Shown here in pieces: positions 61,371-64,000 of a stretch of DNA of 64,000 nucleotides (position 1 is the first letter of the stretch; each line of letters begins with the position of its first letter). A program made the translations under genes and the position numbers. The notes beneath the pieces are model-generated. The model did not search any database, had not been told where the DNA came from, and was given only the letters and a program-made list of their open reading frames with translations. Location: the NCBI GenBank assembly GCA_016192825.1, contig JACPTK010000031.1, positions 32,635-96,634 of the forward strand, read 5' to 3'. This DNA comes from Betaproteobacteria bacterium (GTDB taxonomy: Bacteria; Pseudomonadota; Gammaproteobacteria; Burkholderiales; SG8-41).

Positions 61371-62581
61371 TGTTCCGGGAAACCGTGCTGCTGGCGCTGC
61401 GCGAGATCCGCCGCAACGTGCTGCGCTCCTCGCTCACGATACTGGGCATCGTGATCGGCGTCGCGGCGGTGATCACCATGGTCACCATCGGCGGCGGCGC
61501 GACGGTGCAGGTCGCGAGCCAGATCCGCAGCCTGGGGAGCAACCTCCTCAACGTCCGGCCCGGGCAGCAGCCGCATGGGCCCGGCGGCGCGCGCCAGGCG
61601 GCGCGGCTTTTCGACACGAAGGACCTCGAGGCGATCGAGCGCGACGTCGGCGGCATCGCGGCGATCGCGCCGATCGTCGCGCGCAACGCGCTCGCCATCA
61701 ACGCCGACCTCAACTGGTCCACGACCGTGACGGGCACCGACAACGGCTACTTCAAGGTGCGCGACTGGCCGCTGGCCTCGGGGCGCGTGTTCACGGACAG
61801 CGAACTGCGCGCGGGCGTGATGGCCTGCGTGCTCGGCGCCTCGGTGCGCGACAAGCTCTTCGGCGCGCAGGATCCGGTCGGCAGCGCCATCCGGCTCGGC
61901 GCGCTGTCGTGCCGGGTGATCGGCGTGCTCTCGGCCAAGGGCCAGTCGAGCTTCGGCACGGACCAGGACGATCTCGTCGTCATCCCGCTGCGGGCGATGC
62001 AGCGGCGCATCGCCGGCACCCAGTACGTGGACACGATCGCCGTCTCGGTGCGCGACGGAGTGGCGACGAAAAAGGTCCAGACCGACATCGAGTCCCTGAT
62101 GCGGGAGCGCCGGCGGCTCGCGCCGCGCGAGGAGGCGGATTTCTACGTGATGGACATGCAGCAGATCGTCGCGGCGGTGAGCGGCACGACGCAGACCCTG
62201 ACCGCGCTGCTCGGCGCGGTGGCCGCGGTGAGCCTCCTCGTGGGCGGCATCGGGATCATGAACATCATGCTGGTCTCGGTCACCGAGCGCACGCGCGAGA
62301 TCGGCATCCGGCTCGCGATCGGGGCGATGGAGAACGAGGTTCTCACGCAGTTCCTGGTGGAGGCGGTCATGCTGTCGCTGTTCGGCGGCATCGCGGGCAT
62401 CGCGCTGGGGCTCGCCGCGGCGGCCGGCGGCGCGGCGTTCCTCGGCCTGCCCTTCGTCCTCAATGTCGGGATCGTCGTGATCGCGTTCCTGTTCTCCGGC
62501 GCGGTCGGCGTGATGTTCGGCTACTTTCCGGCGCGCAAGGCGGCGCAGCTCGATCCGATCGAGGCGCTGCGGCACGAGTGA
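61370..62581 (+). CDS. MacB-type ABC transporter permease
   Basis: 403 aa with an N-terminal helix (SSLTILGIVIGVAAVITMVT), a large periplasmic MacB_PCD domain and three C-terminal FtsX helices. Family motifs: TIGGGATVQVASQIRSLGSN, NIMLVSVTERTREIGIRLAI and the C-terminal GYFPARKAAQLDPIEALRHE. Exports an unknown substrate (macrolide-, peptide- or lipid-like) with the preceding genes. No outer-membrane TolC gene is seen in the window. Confidence 0.94.
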
Positions 62582-62594
62582 ATCCAGACAACAA

Positions 62595-62767
62595 TCGAAC
62601 CGCCAAGACCGCCAAGACCGCCAAGAAAAGCAGACCTAAATTAGCCGCCAAGACGCCAAGAACACCGGAAAAATAGACAGGATTAACGGGATTCAACAGG
62701 ATTTACAGGATTTTCTGTAGCGCTTTAATCTTGTTAATCCTGTGAAATCTTGTAAATCCTGTTAAAT
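62595..62767. repeat. CCGCCAAG tandem units and an ACAGGATT/AATCCTGT inverted repeat
   Basis: CCGCCAAGA is repeated three times near 62601-62626 and again near 62644. From 62676 there are ACAGGATT half-sites (AGACAGGATTAACGGGATTC; AACAGGATTTACAGGATTTT), followed from 62727 by the opposite-sense set (TTAATCCTGTGAAATCTTGT; AAATCCTGTTAAA). The two halves can form a long imperfect hairpin between the convergent permease and cyclase genes. Confidence 0.8.
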
Positions 62768-62775
62768 TTTTTCCT

Positions 62776-63378
62776 TTAGGTGAAATCCAGCCGGGTGTCG
62801 AGCAACACGCCGAACATCCGGATCGGCTCGCGGCGCGGAATCTCCAGCGGCGGCAGCGCCTGCGCATCGAGCTTGAATCCGCCCGCCGCGAGCGCGTCCA
62901 TGACTGCCTTCGACAGCACGAACTCGCCGGCCCGGGCGCGGTGCAGCAGGCGCTCGGCGATGCTCACGCAATCGCCGATGACGAACGTCTGCCCGGCCAT
63001 CGGGCCGCCTGCGGTGCCGATGACCGTATCGCCAATGTGCATTCCTATCGCGACCGCCGCGCGGATGCCGTAATCGCGCTCCCACGACTCCTCGAATTGC
63101 GCGAAGTCGCGCTGGATGTCCTGTGCCGCCTGCACGGCCTGCCGTGCGTTCCCTTTGCCCGCGAAGGACGCCATCAGGGTATCGTTCAGCACGTTGCGCA
63201 CGGTGCCACCCTGACGTTCGACCGACGCCCGGACGAGGGCGAAGAATTCGGAGACGCGCGCCAGCACCACGGGCGCCGAAAGAATCGCGGATGTGCGCGT
63301 GAACCCGCGCATCTCGGCGAACAGGATCACCACGGGAGTGCGCTCCGGCGCGGCGGGTTTGGAAGTCGGGGTGGCCAT
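62776..63378 (-). CDS. Class III adenylate/guanylate cyclase-like protein
   Basis: 200 aa, essentially a single cyclase homology domain. PVVILFAEMRGFTRTSAILS corresponds to the first metal motif but has Glu where the canonical sequence has Asp (FADIRGFT). NVLNDTLMASFAGKGNARQA keeps the second metal Asp but has Asn in place of the usual Gly. GMHIGDTVIGTAGG and VIGDCVSIAERLLHRARAGE follow the family pattern. It may be weakly active or a nucleotide sensor. No attached sensor domain. Confidence 0.8.
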   Translation of the reverse strand: MATPTSKPAAPERTPVVILFAEMRGFTRTSAILSAPVVLARVSEFFALVRASVERQGGTVRNVLNDTLMASFAGKGNARQAVQAAQDIQRDFAQFEESWERDYGIRAAVAIGMHIGDTVIGTAGGPMAGQTFVIGDCVSIAERLLHRARAGEFVLSKAVMDALAAGGFKLDAQALPPLEIPRREPIRMFGVLLDTRLDFT

Positions 63379-64000
63379 GCCGATATCCTAACTCCAATGG
63401 GGATTCGGGGTGGCGGAAGTTTTCCTCACCATGCCCCTGTGGCGCGACTGCGTCGCGCAATTCCGGGGGGCGGCCCCGGGTGCCGGTGACTTTCTCTTTG
63501 CTCGCCCAAAGAGAAAGTCACCAAAGAGAAAGGGCGCCCCGGTTCGCCGCCGAAAACCGGGACAGACCTGAGGTCTGGGTCTGTCCCGGGTTTTCGGTGC
63601 CCCTGCGCTGCTCGACCAGCCCGGCGGTCTGCGCAACTCGCGCCAGGCCATCGTGCTAGTTACACATTGGGCGTGCGACGTCAGCGATTGGTCACGAGTT
63701 AGGAAGGCTCACACAGTGCTCGACCTCGCCACGGATCAAACTTGGAAGCTTAGGTGGCAGGGCGTCGCCCAATGCTGTGGAATCGATAGTAGGCCGTGGC
63801 TCATGCGGCTGTTCCCGCAAACGGGCCTGCGGCTAACGAGTCACAGCCGCTCCCCTTGCCTGGTCTGCGCTGCTTGTATGCTTCACGCGGCGCCTGTGAT
63901 TGGCGTAAAAAGCAGGCGCCGGGGTGGAGGGACTTGTGCTGCCATCTGCCGAACGCTGATTTCGGACAGACCCGCTGAGATGTCCCCTACCCACTCACCA
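63379..64000. other. Repeat-rich terminal region without a convincing gene
   Basis: Contains GACTTTCTCTTTG / AAAGAGAAAGTC stems (about 63488-63519) and a long inverted repeat CGAAAACCGGGACAGACC / GGTCTGTCCCGGGTTTTCG (about 63557-63596). These resemble dispersed intergenic repeats of proteobacteria whose spurious frames read like LFGRAKRKSP. The last 400 bases show only short frames; a partial gene crossing the right edge cannot be excluded. Confidence 0.5.

Noticed and set aside
63388..63651. Small minus-strand frame containing LFGRAKRKSPAPG
   Set aside because: This peptide recurs as a translation of a dispersed intergenic repeat and has no family support.
63796..63978. 60-codon plus-strand frame near the right edge
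   Set aside because: No ribosome site, no recognisable motif and random composition.

Overview
This is a GC-rich (by eye about two thirds G+C), densely coding window. The gene content (CcmA-I cytochrome c maturation, CcoI/CcoS, narK-narGHJI-ppiC, nnrS, ubiUVT) and protein style point to a proteobacterium with a versatile nitrogen-oxide and micro-oxic or anaerobic respiratory life, most likely a betaproteobacterium. The lineage is inferred; the window has no rRNA or tRNA to confirm it.

Layout. 1-8380 (minus strand) is a complete ccmABCDEFGHI set followed by the start of aat. A 131-bp MITE-like element with 14-bp inverted ends lies between ccmA and ccmB, and a heptanucleotide array lies between ccmB and ccmC. 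8445-11195 (plus) carries ccoI and the very short ccoS. 11616-23573 (minus) is the most remarkable part: a periplasmic nitrite oxidoreductase-type (NXR) operon. In transcription order it has a CydA-like bd-type membrane protein, a diheme cytochrome c, a monoheme membrane cytochrome c, Tat-exported NxrA, a 91-aa protein, NxrB, a TorD/NarJ-type chaperone, an NxrC-like heme-b subunit and a radical-SAM/SPASM protein. Divergent from it, 23840-30238 (plus) encodes a double universal-stress protein, a protoporphyrinogen oxidase and a sensor kinase / NtrC-type regulator pair. Pieces of one SLAC1/TehA-type channel gene lie on both sides of this 20-kb block.

30300-40907 holds a hemerythrin pair, one copy truncated, and a canonical cytoplasmic nitrate reductase operon narK-narG-narH-narJ-narI-ppiC. 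41122-43349 is an ECF sigma / anti-sigma module with a metal-resistance-type periplasmic protein and a DUF6448 protein. The sigma gene and the DUF6448 gene share an almost identical promoter (GGAAC-N16-CGTTTAACG). 43535-50436 carries hemerythrins, nnrS, a nitronate monooxygenase-like gene and the oxygen-independent ubiquinone genes ubiU-ubiV-ubiT. 50514-62581 contains a MgtC/DUF4010 protein, an NAD salvage pair, a fused APH/P-loop kinase, a DksA/TraR protein, PolX, an OmpA-like lipoprotein and a MacAB-type exporter. A degenerate class III cyclase and repeat-rich sequence close the window.

How it fits together. Heme synthesis, cytochrome c maturation, NXR, nitrate reductase, NO-responsive NnrS, hemerythrins and anaerobic quinone synthesis form one respiratory module. 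Ten FNR/Anr/Dnr-type palindromes (TTGA-N6-TCAA) sit upstream of genes across the window but none lies in the NXR block. That block instead has sigma-54-like elements in its divergent promoter region and an NtrC-type regulator in its own neighbourhood. Intergenic DNA is unusual: five loci carry 7-bp-period arrays that begin within a few bases of a stop codon.
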